Source: Fimbriiglobus sp. (GTDB taxonomy: Bacteria > Planctomycetota > Planctomycetia > Gemmatales > Gemmataceae). From it: DNA of 5,458 nt. A program made the position numbers and the translations under genes. The notes under the pieces were generated by a model that worked only from the letters and a program-made list of their open reading frames with translations, searched no databases and was not told the DNA's origin. Shown piece after piece: positions 1-5,167 of this stretch. Location: NCBI GenBank assembly GCA_025352585.1, contig JANXTD010000454.1:1-5458 (forward strand), written 5' to 3'. Position 1 is the first letter of the stretch; the number at the start of each line of letters is the position of its first letter.

Positions 1-2
1 GC

Positions 3-74
3 CCGAAACGTAGCAAGTGCCGTGAGGCGTGGCACGGACTGCCCAAGGACAAGGCGATTCGTGGTGGAAATTGA
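3..74 (+). CDS. Possible 3' end of an unidentified plus-strand gene (partial)
   Basis: The frame entering from the left edge reads 23 codons and ends in TGA at 72-74. It gives a basic, hydrophilic tail containing CREAWHGLPKDKAIRGGN. The composition looks protein-like, but the piece is too short to place in a family. Another frame is also open here, running from the left edge to 441, but it reads straight through the terminator hairpin and gives an arginine- and serine-rich translation, so I prefer this one. If real, the gene converges on the minus-strand unit ending at 144, and the hairpin at 104-137 lies between the two 3' ends. The call rests only on reading-frame appearance. Confidence 0.25.
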   Translation, partial: PKRSKCREAWHGLPKDKAIRGGN

Positions 75-95
75 GACGGGGTCGGCGACGGGGAT

Positions 96-137
96 AAAAA
101 AAAGTCGAGCGGGCCGGGGAGAGTCGGCCCGCTCGAC
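96..137 (-). terminator. Intrinsic (Rho-independent) terminator, minus strand
   Basis: A perfect 12-bp inverted repeat pairs 104-115 (GTCGAGCGGGCC) with 126-137 (GGCCCGCTCGAC) around a 10-base loop. It is flanked on the left by eight A's (96-103). Read on the minus strand this is a GC-rich stem followed directly by eight U's, the classical intrinsic terminator. On the plus strand no T-run follows the stem, so the signal is directional, although the hairpin could also slow or protect a plus-strand transcript ending at 74. It implies a transcription unit arriving from the right on the minus strand. The only candidate I can find for it is the small reading frame stopping at 144. Confidence 0.85.
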
Positions 138-143
138 AAGAAA

Positions 144-281
144 CTATTTGATGCGGAAGTACTTGGGAAACCAGTGTTTGCGAGGTTTCGGGACCAAACT
201 TCCGGGGGCGTCGTCGTGGGCTTCCGTCTCCGAGGTCGTTCGAGTCGTCACGGTAGGCAGGGTGTCGGCAGGGTTTGGCAT
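144..281 (-). CDS. Possible 45-residue small protein, minus strand
   Basis: Starting from ATG at 281-279, the minus strand encodes 45 residues beginning MPNPADTLPT and ending KHWFPKYFRIK, with TAG at 146-144. The N-terminal two thirds is polar and rich in Thr, Pro, Asp and Glu, so probably disordered. The C-terminal tail is basic and aromatic, a composition that could touch a membrane or nucleic acid. No family is recognised. The main support is position: the stop lies six bases before the stem of a strong minus-strand terminator. Roughly 70% of third positions are G or C, compatible with a gene in this genome. Against it, no well-spaced Shine-Dalgarno sequence precedes the ATG. The frame is open back to a stop at 440-438 but offers no other ATG, GTG or TTG upstream. 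A non-coding RNA ending at the same terminator is an alternative. Confidence 0.4.
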   Translation of the reverse strand: MPNPADTLPTVTTRTTSETEAHDDAPGSLVPKPRKHWFPKYFRIK

Positions 282-575
282 CCTGCTTGCATTATCCTGC
301 TTCGTCGAGCCAGCCGGAGTTGTGATGGGGAGGGGAGAGGCCTCATCACGACGATGGCAGTGTTCTTCAACAAGTCCGTCTGGGTTCGTCAGTCGTTGGG
401 AGAGGCGACTGGTGTCCCAGGCGGATTTTTCGTTGCGCTAATCACTTCCCATAGAGTCCGCCTTGGCGGGTGCGAAGTCAAGTCGAATTCCTGCGAATCC
501 TTCTCAGTTCGCCCAGATTCGTTCCGGCGGGCGTCCGGATTCCGCCACGCGGCTTGTGTTTCGCCGCCCCATCCC
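282..575. other. Divergent intergenic region, no gene seen
   Basis: This stretch lies between the possible minus-strand small gene and the kinase promoter. Plus-strand frames are open here, but the translations are Arg-, Ser- and Val-rich with no recognisable motif, and no start with a ribosome binding site joins them to the kinase. A short palindrome (CCGCC-TT-GGCGG, 458-469) is present; its two-base loop makes a stable RNA hairpin unlikely. Apart from the minus-strand -10 candidate at 291-296 and the -35 of the kinase promoter at 554-559, I see nothing interpretable. Confidence 0.5.
291..296 (-). promoter_or_regulatory. Possible -10 element (GATAAT), minus strand
   Basis: The minus strand reads GATAAT here, matching the hexamer upstream of the kinase and aconitase genes. 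No convincing -35 lies 16-18 bases further upstream. If used, transcription would begin about three bases before the ATG at 281, giving a nearly leaderless message. That would fit the missing ribosome binding site but is unproven. Confidence 0.25.
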
Positions 576-581
576 GATAAT
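554..581 (+). promoter_or_regulatory. Probable sigma70-type promoter of the kinase gene
   Basis: TTGTGT (554-559) and GATAAT (576-581) are separated by 16 bases. The -10 differs from TATAAT at one position, and the -35 keeps the TTG core. Transcription would start near 588, giving a leader of about 48 bases before the ATG at 636. The spacing equals that of the stronger TTGACG/GATAGT promoter at 4793-4820, which supports the reading. Confidence 0.5.
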
Positions 582-635
582 CCCCGTTCCCGCCCGGCGA
601 ACACCGGGCACCACGAACTCCGGGGACCGCCGACG

Positions 636-3600
636 ATGTTGCACTGCCCCCGCTGCCTCCGGAAGCTCAACGCCGCCGCGGGGCGGCCGAATTTCTGCAT
701 GCACTGCGGGCACAAGCTCGACCCCCAGCCGGCCGTCGCCGTCGCCGAGGCGTCGCCCCAGGAGACGATGGCGTTCGAGCCGCAGCCGCCCTCGTCGGTG
801 ACCTCCGAGGGCAACAACGCCTTGCTGAGTGAAGTGTCGGGCGACTCGTCCGGGGCGAGCTTGACTGCGATCGCCGGCTACACGTTCACGCGATTCCTGG
901 GCGCGGGCGGCATGGGCACGGTGTACGAGGCGGAGTCGGCGGCGACCGGCCAGCGCGTCGCCGTCAAGCTCCTGTCGGCGCGGCTGGCGTCGAACCCGTC
1001 GTCGGTCGAGCGCTTCCGCCAGGAGGGCCGGGTGGCGAGCCAGATCACGCACCCGCGCTGCGTGTTCGTGCTGCGCGCCGACACCGAGTCGGGCCGGCCG
1101 TTCATCATCATGGAGCTGATGCCCGGCAAGACGCTCAAGGACCTCGTCGATTTGAACGGCCCCCTGCCGCACCCCGCGGCGGTCGAGCGCATCCTCGATG
1201 TCATCGACGGCCTCGCCGAGGCGCACCGGCTGGGGGTGATCCACCGCGACGTGAAGCCGTCGAACTGCTTCCTGACCGACGACGACCGGGTGAAGGTCGG
1301 CGACTTCGGCCTGTCGAAGTCGCTCACGCCCGACGAGGACGAGGACGGCGAGCCGGCGCGGCAACTCACGTCGTCGGGCGCGTTCCTGGGCACGGTGATG
1401 TTCGCCTCGCCGGAGCAGATCCGCGGCGAGCCGGTCGGCTACGACTCGGACGTGTACGCGGTCTGCGGCACCTTGTACTACCTGCTCACCGGCAAGGCCC
1501 CGTTCCAGCACGACAGCCTCACGGCGTCGCTGGCGAAGGCGGTGTCGGAGCCGCCGCCGCCGATCCGCGACCGCTTCCCGGACGTGCCGCGCGAACTGGA
1601 GCGGGCCGTCCTGCGCGGGCTGGAGCGCGACCGCACCCGCCGCTGGCAAAGCCTCGACGACCTGCGCGACGCCCTGGCGGAGTTGCAGAGCGGCAAGTTG
1701 CAGCCGGCCCGGCCGCGGGCGATCACGCTGGCGTTCCTGCTCGACCTGTTCGTGCTGCTGGCGGTCATGCTGGTGATCGAGTTCCCCCGGCAAGCCTTCC
1801 TGGGCGTCACCCAGAACTCCAGCGTGACCCTCGACCTGCTCGAATTCTCGTGGCCGGGGCTGGTGGCCGCGGCGATCTACTTCACGGTCGGCGAGGGGCT
1901 GTACGGCACGACCATCGGCAAGCGGCTGCTGCGGCTGCGGGTGACCCGCGTCGGCGGCGTCGGCCCGCCGGGGCTGGCCCGCGCCGCCGCGCGGGCGGTC
2001 ACCGCGACCTCGATTTGGGCGCTGATCTCGGTCGCCCCGGAGTTGGGCGTCGATCTCCTCGGCGCGGCCGGCGGGGTGGCCGGGGCGGGGGTCGCCGCGT
2101 TGGCGGTCGCCGTGCTGCTGCTGCAACTGCGGCCCACGGCCCACGGCTGGCGCGGGGTCCACGACCTGGCGAGCGGCTGCTACGTCGTCCAGCGGCCCCG
2201 GCCGCCGCACCGGCCGCGGCTGGTGAGCAAGTTCGGCAACCCGCTCGAGCGCCTCAAGCCGACGGCCACCCCCCTGCCCCGCGCGCTCGGCAGCTTCGCG
2301 GTCGCCGGCAAGTTGTGCGACCTGCCCGACGGGGGCGAGGTCTGGGCCGGCGACGACCGCTCCCTGGGCCGGCGGATTTTGCTGCGCATCCTGGCCCCCG
2401 GCGTGCGCGAGTTCGACACCGCCGACCTGGCCGCCGCCGCGACCCGGCCGACCCGCCTGCGCGTCATCGGCCACGGCTCGTACGGGGCGACCGGCACCGA
2501 CCGCCAGGTCACGCGGCGCGGCTGGATCGCCTACGTCGCCCCGGCCGGGGCACCGCTGACCGACGTGGTCGCGCCGGGGGACGCCCTCGACTGGATCGAC
2601 GCCCGGCCGCTGCTCGAGCAGCTCGCCGACGAGTTGGCCGCCGGCGAGTCGGACGAGACGCCGCTGGGGCCGACCGGCGTCGAGCAGGTGTGGGTCGAGC
2701 CGAACGGCCGGCTGCAACTGCTCGACTTCCCGCTGCCGACCGGCAGGCAAGGGCTGCTCGCCGCGGACGCCTGCCCGTCGCTCTCGCCGATCGACCTCGT
2801 TCGGCAGGCGGCGGCGCTGGCCCTCGAGGGCGTGGCGCGGAGTACGCCGGGCCGCATCCGCGCGCCGATCCCGCCGCACGCCGCGGCGATCACCGACCGC
2901 TTGTTCGACGCCGAGGGGCCGCCGGCCACGGTCGCCGACCTGCGGCAGCGGCTGGCGGACAACCACGCCTTCGCCCCGGAACTCACGGCCGCGGGCCGGG
3001 CGGCGCACCTGAGTGTCTTGGCGCTGACGATCAGCCTGCCGCTCACACTGATGTTCCTGGCGGCGGCGTTCCTGTCGCTGGGCATGGCGTTCATTTACAC
3101 CGGCGAGGCGGGCAACGCCGCCCACGTCCGGGCGGCGCTGGCCGACCCCGCGGCCCGCGCGACGCTGCTGGCGGCGGCGGGCGACCGGGCCTCGCCGCGC
3201 TCGAACCGGCTCCTGGAGGCCGCCACCGCGCCCGACGAGTTGCCGCGGACGCTCTCCCGGCTCGACGAGTGGGGCCGCGTCTGGCGGCGCGAGGAGGAGT
3301 CGGTGCTCACGTCGCTGAACCGCCCGGAGCGCCGCACCGTCGAGCGCGTCCGGGCCGAGGCCGGCGGCGGGGCACCGGCCTTCGAGCCGCAGTCGGCGGA
3401 GGCGGTCGCGCTGGCGACGCGCTACGCCGACACCCTGAGCCGCGACCCGACCGAGCGGCAAGTGACGCGCGGCGTCCGCAACACGACCGCCGCCGTCTGC
3501 GCCGCGGTCGTGGTGCTGTTCCCGCTGGCCTGGGCGGCGTTCGCCTTCGCCTTCCGCGGCGGCCTGTCGATGCGCGTCGCCGGGGTCACGCTCGTCACCG

Positions 3601-3845
3601 GCAGCGGCCGGCTGGCCCCGCGCTGGCGCTGCGCCCTGCGCGAACTCGTCGTCTGGGCACCCCTGGTGGGGCTACTGCTCACGACCCTGGCGTTGCAGCA
3701 CAGCTACCCCCACTGGGTCTTCCTGCGCACCGCGACGACGCTGCTGGCCCTCCTACTCCTGCCGGTCTACCTCGTCGTGGCCCTGCGGCAGCCGTCGCAC
3801 CCGCCGCAGGACCGGCTGCTCGGGACGTACCTCGTCCCGGCGTGA
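636..3845 (+). CDS. Membrane Ser/Thr protein kinase: zinc ribbon, kinase, RDD, pseudokinase, RDD-like
   Basis: 1069 residues. A CxxC-x13-CxxC zinc ribbon (C4, C7, C21, C24) follows the ATG directly, which fixes this start; GGGGA (622-625 plus A626) is a plausible ribosome binding site nine bases upstream. Residues about 83-350 are a complete Hanks-type kinase: glycine loop GAGGMG (89-94), ATP lysine K111, helix-C E130, HRDVKPSN (D205, N210), DFG (223-225), SPE (258-260). T245, S246 and S247 are candidate activation-loop phosphosites, after an acidic stretch near 231-240. Residues about 359-518 are RDD-like, probably four membrane helices ending RGVHDLASG. Residues about 551-778 look like a decayed kinase: R584 replaces the ATP lysine, HRD is lost, and DFP (697-699) replaces DFG. 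A hydrophobic segment (792-822), a helical loop (about 823-946) and an RDD-like end (about 951-1069, helices near 951-971, 1003-1023, 1029-1050) follow. It probably phosphorylates cytoplasmic targets; signal and substrates are unknown. Confidence 0.93.
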   Translation: MLHCPRCLRKLNAAAGRPNFCMHCGHKLDPQPAVAVAEASPQETMAFEPQPPSSVTSEGNNALLSEVSGDSSGASLTAIAGYTFTRFLGAGGMGTVYEAESAATGQRVAVKLLSARLASNPSSVERFRQEGRVASQITHPRCVFVLRADTESGRPFIIMELMPGKTLKDLVDLNGPLPHPAAVERILDVIDGLAEAHRLGVIHRDVKPSNCFLTDDDRVKVGDFGLSKSLTPDEDEDGEPARQLTSSGAFLGTVMFASPEQIRGEPVGYDSDVYAVCGTLYYLLTGKAPFQHDSLTASLAKAVSEPPPPIRDRFPDVPRELERAVLRGLERDRTRRWQSLDDLRDALAELQSGKLQPARPRAITLAFLLDLFVLLAVMLVIEFPRQAFLGVTQNSSVTLDLLEFSWPGLVAAAIYFTVGEGLYGTTIGKRLLRLRVTRVGGVGPPGLARAAARAVTATSIWALISVAPELGVDLLGAAGGVAGAGVAALAVAVLLLQLRPTAHGWRGVHDLASGCYVVQRPRPPHRPRLVSKFGNPLERLKPTATPLPRALGSFAVAGKLCDLPDGGEVWAGDDRSLGRRILLRILAPGVREFDTADLAAAATRPTRLRVIGHGSYGATGTDRQVTRRGWIAYVAPAGAPLTDVVAPGDALDWIDARPLLEQLADELAAGESDETPLGPTGVEQVWVEPNGRLQLLDFPLPTGRQGLLAADACPSLSPIDLVRQAAALALEGVARSTPGRIRAPIPPHAAAITDRLFDAEGPPATVADLRQRLADNHAFAPELTAAGRAAHLSVLALTISLPLTLMFLAAAFLSLGMAFIYTGEAGNAAHVRAALADPAARATLLAAAGDRASPRSNRLLEAATAPDELPRTLSRLDEWGRVWRREEESVLTSLNRPERRTVERVRAEAGGGAPAFEPQSAEAVALATRYADTLSRDPTERQVTRGVRNTTAAVCAAVVVLFPLAWAAFAFAFRGGLSMRVAGVTLVTGSGRLAPRWRCALRELVVWAPLVGLLLTTLALQHSYPHWVFLRTATTLLALLLLPVYLVVALRQPSHPPQDRLLGTYLVPA

Positions 3846-3854
3846 CCTTCCGGG

Positions 3855-3881
3855 TTGTGGCCGGGCGCAAGTCGTGGTAAT
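3855..3881 (+). promoter_or_regulatory. Possible promoter of the coiled-coil gene
   Basis: TTGTGG (3855-3860) and GGTAAT (3876-3881) are 15 bases apart, slightly short, and begin nine bases after the kinase stop codon. The start site would be near 3888, leaving a leader of about 27 bases before the ATG at 3915. It is weaker than the other candidates here. Read-through from the kinase gene is also possible, since no terminator is visible between the two. Confidence 0.35.
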
Positions 3882-3900
3882 CCAGGCGTCCGTGATTGCG

Positions 3901-3906
3901 AGGGGA
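3901..3906 (+). promoter_or_regulatory. Ribosome binding site fixing the start at 3915
   Basis: AGGGGA ends eight bases before ATG 3915, a normal distance. It favours this start over the TTG at 3855, which has no such site and lies in the promoter candidate, and over the internal GTG 3963 and ATG 3969. A weaker GGGAG at 3948-3952 could serve GTG 3963, so that start is not excluded. Confidence 0.6.
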
Positions 3907-3914
3907 CGCCGGCA

Positions 3915-4796
3915 ATGGAGGCCGGCGGCGCGGGCGGAACGGACTTCCGGGAGAGCGACACCGTGGCGATGAAGCGTATCGAGCAGGACGACCAACCGAC
4001 CCCCGGCGGCACCCCGGACGCGACGCCCGTCGAGTTCCAGGCGATGCGCCTGGCGACGCACCCGGCCCGCGACGACGCCCACGCCGGCGAGGACCGCTTC
4101 ACGCTGTTCTACCGCGTCTTCGGCGGCACCATCCTGAGCATCGTCGCGCTCGCGGCGGTCACGGTCTACAACGGCCTGTCGAGCAACATCTCCGAGTTGC
4201 GGGCGGAGTTGAACCGCGTCAACAGCGACTTGCGCGGCGAGGTCGCCCGGGCCAACGAGGCCCGCGCGGACCTGGTGCGCAAGGACGAGTTCAACAGCCG
4301 GCAGACGACGGTGTGGGACGGCATCAAGACGATGCAGGCGCAGAGCCTGGCCCAATCGACGGCGGTCAGTTCGCAGCGCGGCGACCAGGAGGCGACGAAG
4401 GAGCGCGTCGCCAAGGTCGCCGCCGACTTCGACGCCTTCCGCAAGGAGAGCACGCTGGCCGCCGAGGCCGTCAAGAAGGACACCGCGGCGATTACTGACA
4501 CGCTCAAGAAGGACGTGGCCGCCCTCGACACGCTCAAGGACAAGCTCACGGCGTTGGCCGCCGACATGAAGCTGACGCGCGACGACATCGGCCGGATGCG
4601 CGGCGAGCTCGACCGCAACGAGGCCCACGACAACGACCGCAAGGAGTCCCGCGACAAGCAGTACAAGGTCTTCGACGACACGACGCGGGAGTTGCTGAAG
4701 GCGGTGCAAGACTGCCGCGAGAAGATCGCCCGGCTCGAAGGCCAGACGACGCCGATGCCGACGCCGCGGCCGGCGACGACGCCGAAAGGCGATTGA
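3915..4796 (+). CDS. Single-pass membrane coiled-coil protein, function unknown
   Basis: 293 residues. The first 60 or so are polar, Pro-, Gly- and Asp-rich and probably disordered. One transmembrane helix follows at about 67-85 (VFGGTILSIVALAAVTVY), with the rest, about 90-275, strongly helical and charged with the spacing of a coiled coil (SELRAELNRVNSDLRGEVAR and later LKKDVAALDTLKDKLTALAA). Near residues 190-220 the sequence repeats a VKKD/LKKD/LKDK unit. The tail is Thr/Pro-rich (TTPMPTPRPATTPKGD). There is no cleavable signal peptide and no catalytic motif. The long N-terminal region before the helix suggests N-inside orientation, with the coiled coil outside the cytoplasmic membrane, but charge distribution alone does not settle this. 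I do not recognise a named family. It starts 69 bases after the kinase gene, so a role as partner or substrate is possible; its N-terminal Thr and Ser residues would face the kinase if the orientation is right. Confidence 0.85.
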   Translation: MEAGGAGGTDFRESDTVAMKRIEQDDQPTPGGTPDATPVEFQAMRLATHPARDDAHAGEDRFTLFYRVFGGTILSIVALAAVTVYNGLSSNISELRAELNRVNSDLRGEVARANEARADLVRKDEFNSRQTTVWDGIKTMQAQSLAQSTAVSSQRGDQEATKERVAKVAADFDAFRKESTLAAEAVKKDTAAITDTLKKDVAALDTLKDKLTALAADMKLTRDDIGRMRGELDRNEAHDNDRKESRDKQYKVFDDTTRELLKAVQDCREKIARLEGQTTPMPTPRPATTPKGD

Positions 4797-4820
4797 CGCG
4801 AGGGAGAGGCGGACGATAGT
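4793..4820 (+). promoter_or_regulatory. Probable sigma70-type promoter of the 76-residue protein gene
   Basis: TTGACG (4793-4798) and GATAGT (4815-4820) are 16 bases apart. The -35 matches TTGACA at five of six positions and the -10 matches TATAAT at four of six. The -35 overlaps the TGA stop (4794-4796) of the coiled-coil gene. Transcription would start near 4827, giving a leader of about 35 bases before GTG 4862. Confidence 0.6.
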
Positions 4821-4850
4821 ATGCCTTCGTCCGAATCGCCAAGCTCGCCC

Positions 4851-4855
4851 GGAGG
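4851..4855 (+). promoter_or_regulatory. Strong Shine-Dalgarno site deciding a GTG start
   Basis: GGAGG, extended to GGAGGTG, lies six bases before GTG 4862. It is the strongest ribosome binding site in the window and supports initiation at this GTG; the frame has no ATG that would serve better. Confidence 0.8.
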
Positions 4856-4861
4856 TGTGAC

Positions 4862-5092
4862 GTGACTGCGGAAAACTTCAACCAGTTGTTGGGGACGCTT
4901 CAGAGTCGCACCCCATTCCGAGTCTTCACAGTCGAGCTGAACGGCGGGGAGCGGTTCGAGGTCGATCACGCGAATGCGTTAGTTTTCCGGGACGGCATCG
5001 CCGTGTTCGTCGCCCCCGGTGCGGTGCCGCACATCTTCGATCACGAAAGTGTCAACCAAGTCATCACGACGCCGGCCCACCTGGCGGAGTAG
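4862..5092 (+). CDS. Small conserved-type hypothetical protein, 76 residues
   Basis: The protein starts at GTG with an excellent Shine-Dalgarno site and stops at TAG 5090-5092. It begins with a short helix (TAENFNQLLGTLQSR), continues with PFRVFTVELNGGERFEVDH, then a strand-rich centre (ALVFRDGIAVFVAPG), and ends in a helix-like HESVNQVITT. The layout 'helix, PFRxFxVxLxxG, xxVxH, strand, strand' resembles small single-domain proteins that I recall as common and multi-copy in planctomycete genomes. That resemblance is from memory, and no function is known to me. There is no signal peptide or membrane segment, so it should be cytoplasmic. It lies 65 bases after the coiled-coil gene and 75 before acnA, with its own promoter candidate, so it is probably expressed separately from both. 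Confidence 0.85.
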   Translation: MTAENFNQLLGTLQSRTPFRVFTVELNGGERFEVDHANALVFRDGIAVFVAPGAVPHIFDHESVNQVITTPAHLAE

Positions 5093-5124
5093 TGGTGGCC
5101 GTAGCCGTTTGGCGGGGCGGGGGC

Positions 5125-5130
5125 GATAAT
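5125..5130 (+). promoter_or_regulatory. Probable -10 element of the aconitase gene
   Basis: GATAAT, preceded by C as in the kinase and 76-residue-protein promoters, lies 37 bases before the acnA start. Transcription would begin near 5137, giving a leader of about 31 bases. The expected -35 zone (about 5102-5107, TAGCCG) matches the consensus poorly, so an activator or a different sigma requirement is possible. Confidence 0.45.
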
Positions 5131-5167
5131 AGCCCAGCACTGGCACCCCACCCCGCAGGCACGCCCC

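Noticed and set aside
17..35. Short inverted repeat GTGCC/GGCAC at the left edge
   Set aside because: Five base pairs with a nine-base loop is expected by chance in GC-rich DNA.
22..441. Plus-strand open frame across the left intergenic region
   Set aside because: It reads through the perfect terminator hairpin and its A-run, lacks a ribosome binding site, and gives a Ser/Arg-rich product with no motif.
174..635. Possible N-terminal extension of the kinase (154 extra residues)
   Set aside because: The frame is open, but the extension covers the promoter candidate and has no domain. The zinc ribbon begins directly at ATG 636, which has a ribosome binding site.
504..3461. Very long open frame on the minus strand (985 codons) opposite the kinase
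   Set aside because: It is a by-product of GC-rich codon usage in the kinase. The translation is Arg-, Gly-, Gln- and Ala-rich with no motif, while the plus strand carries unmistakable kinase motifs over the same bases.
1850..3880. Long second plus-strand frame inside the kinase gene (676 codons)
   Set aside because: The translation is almost entirely Arg, Gly, Ala and Pro, typical of an out-of-frame reading of a GC-rich gene. It has no start signal and no recognisable domain.
3855..3914. Earlier TTG start for the coiled-coil protein
   Set aside because: It lies inside the promoter candidate and lacks a ribosome binding site, whereas ATG 3915 has AGGGGA eight bases upstream.
3753..4709. Minus-strand open frame opposite the coiled-coil gene (318 codons)
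   Set aside because: It is low-complexity and Arg/Val/Leu-rich, and its plus-strand counterpart has a good ribosome binding site, a membrane helix and coiled-coil periodicity.
4747..4785. GACGCCG-like repeats near the end of the coiled-coil gene
   Set aside because: They only encode the Thr/Pro-rich tail; the units are imperfect and few, so not a meaningful DNA repeat.
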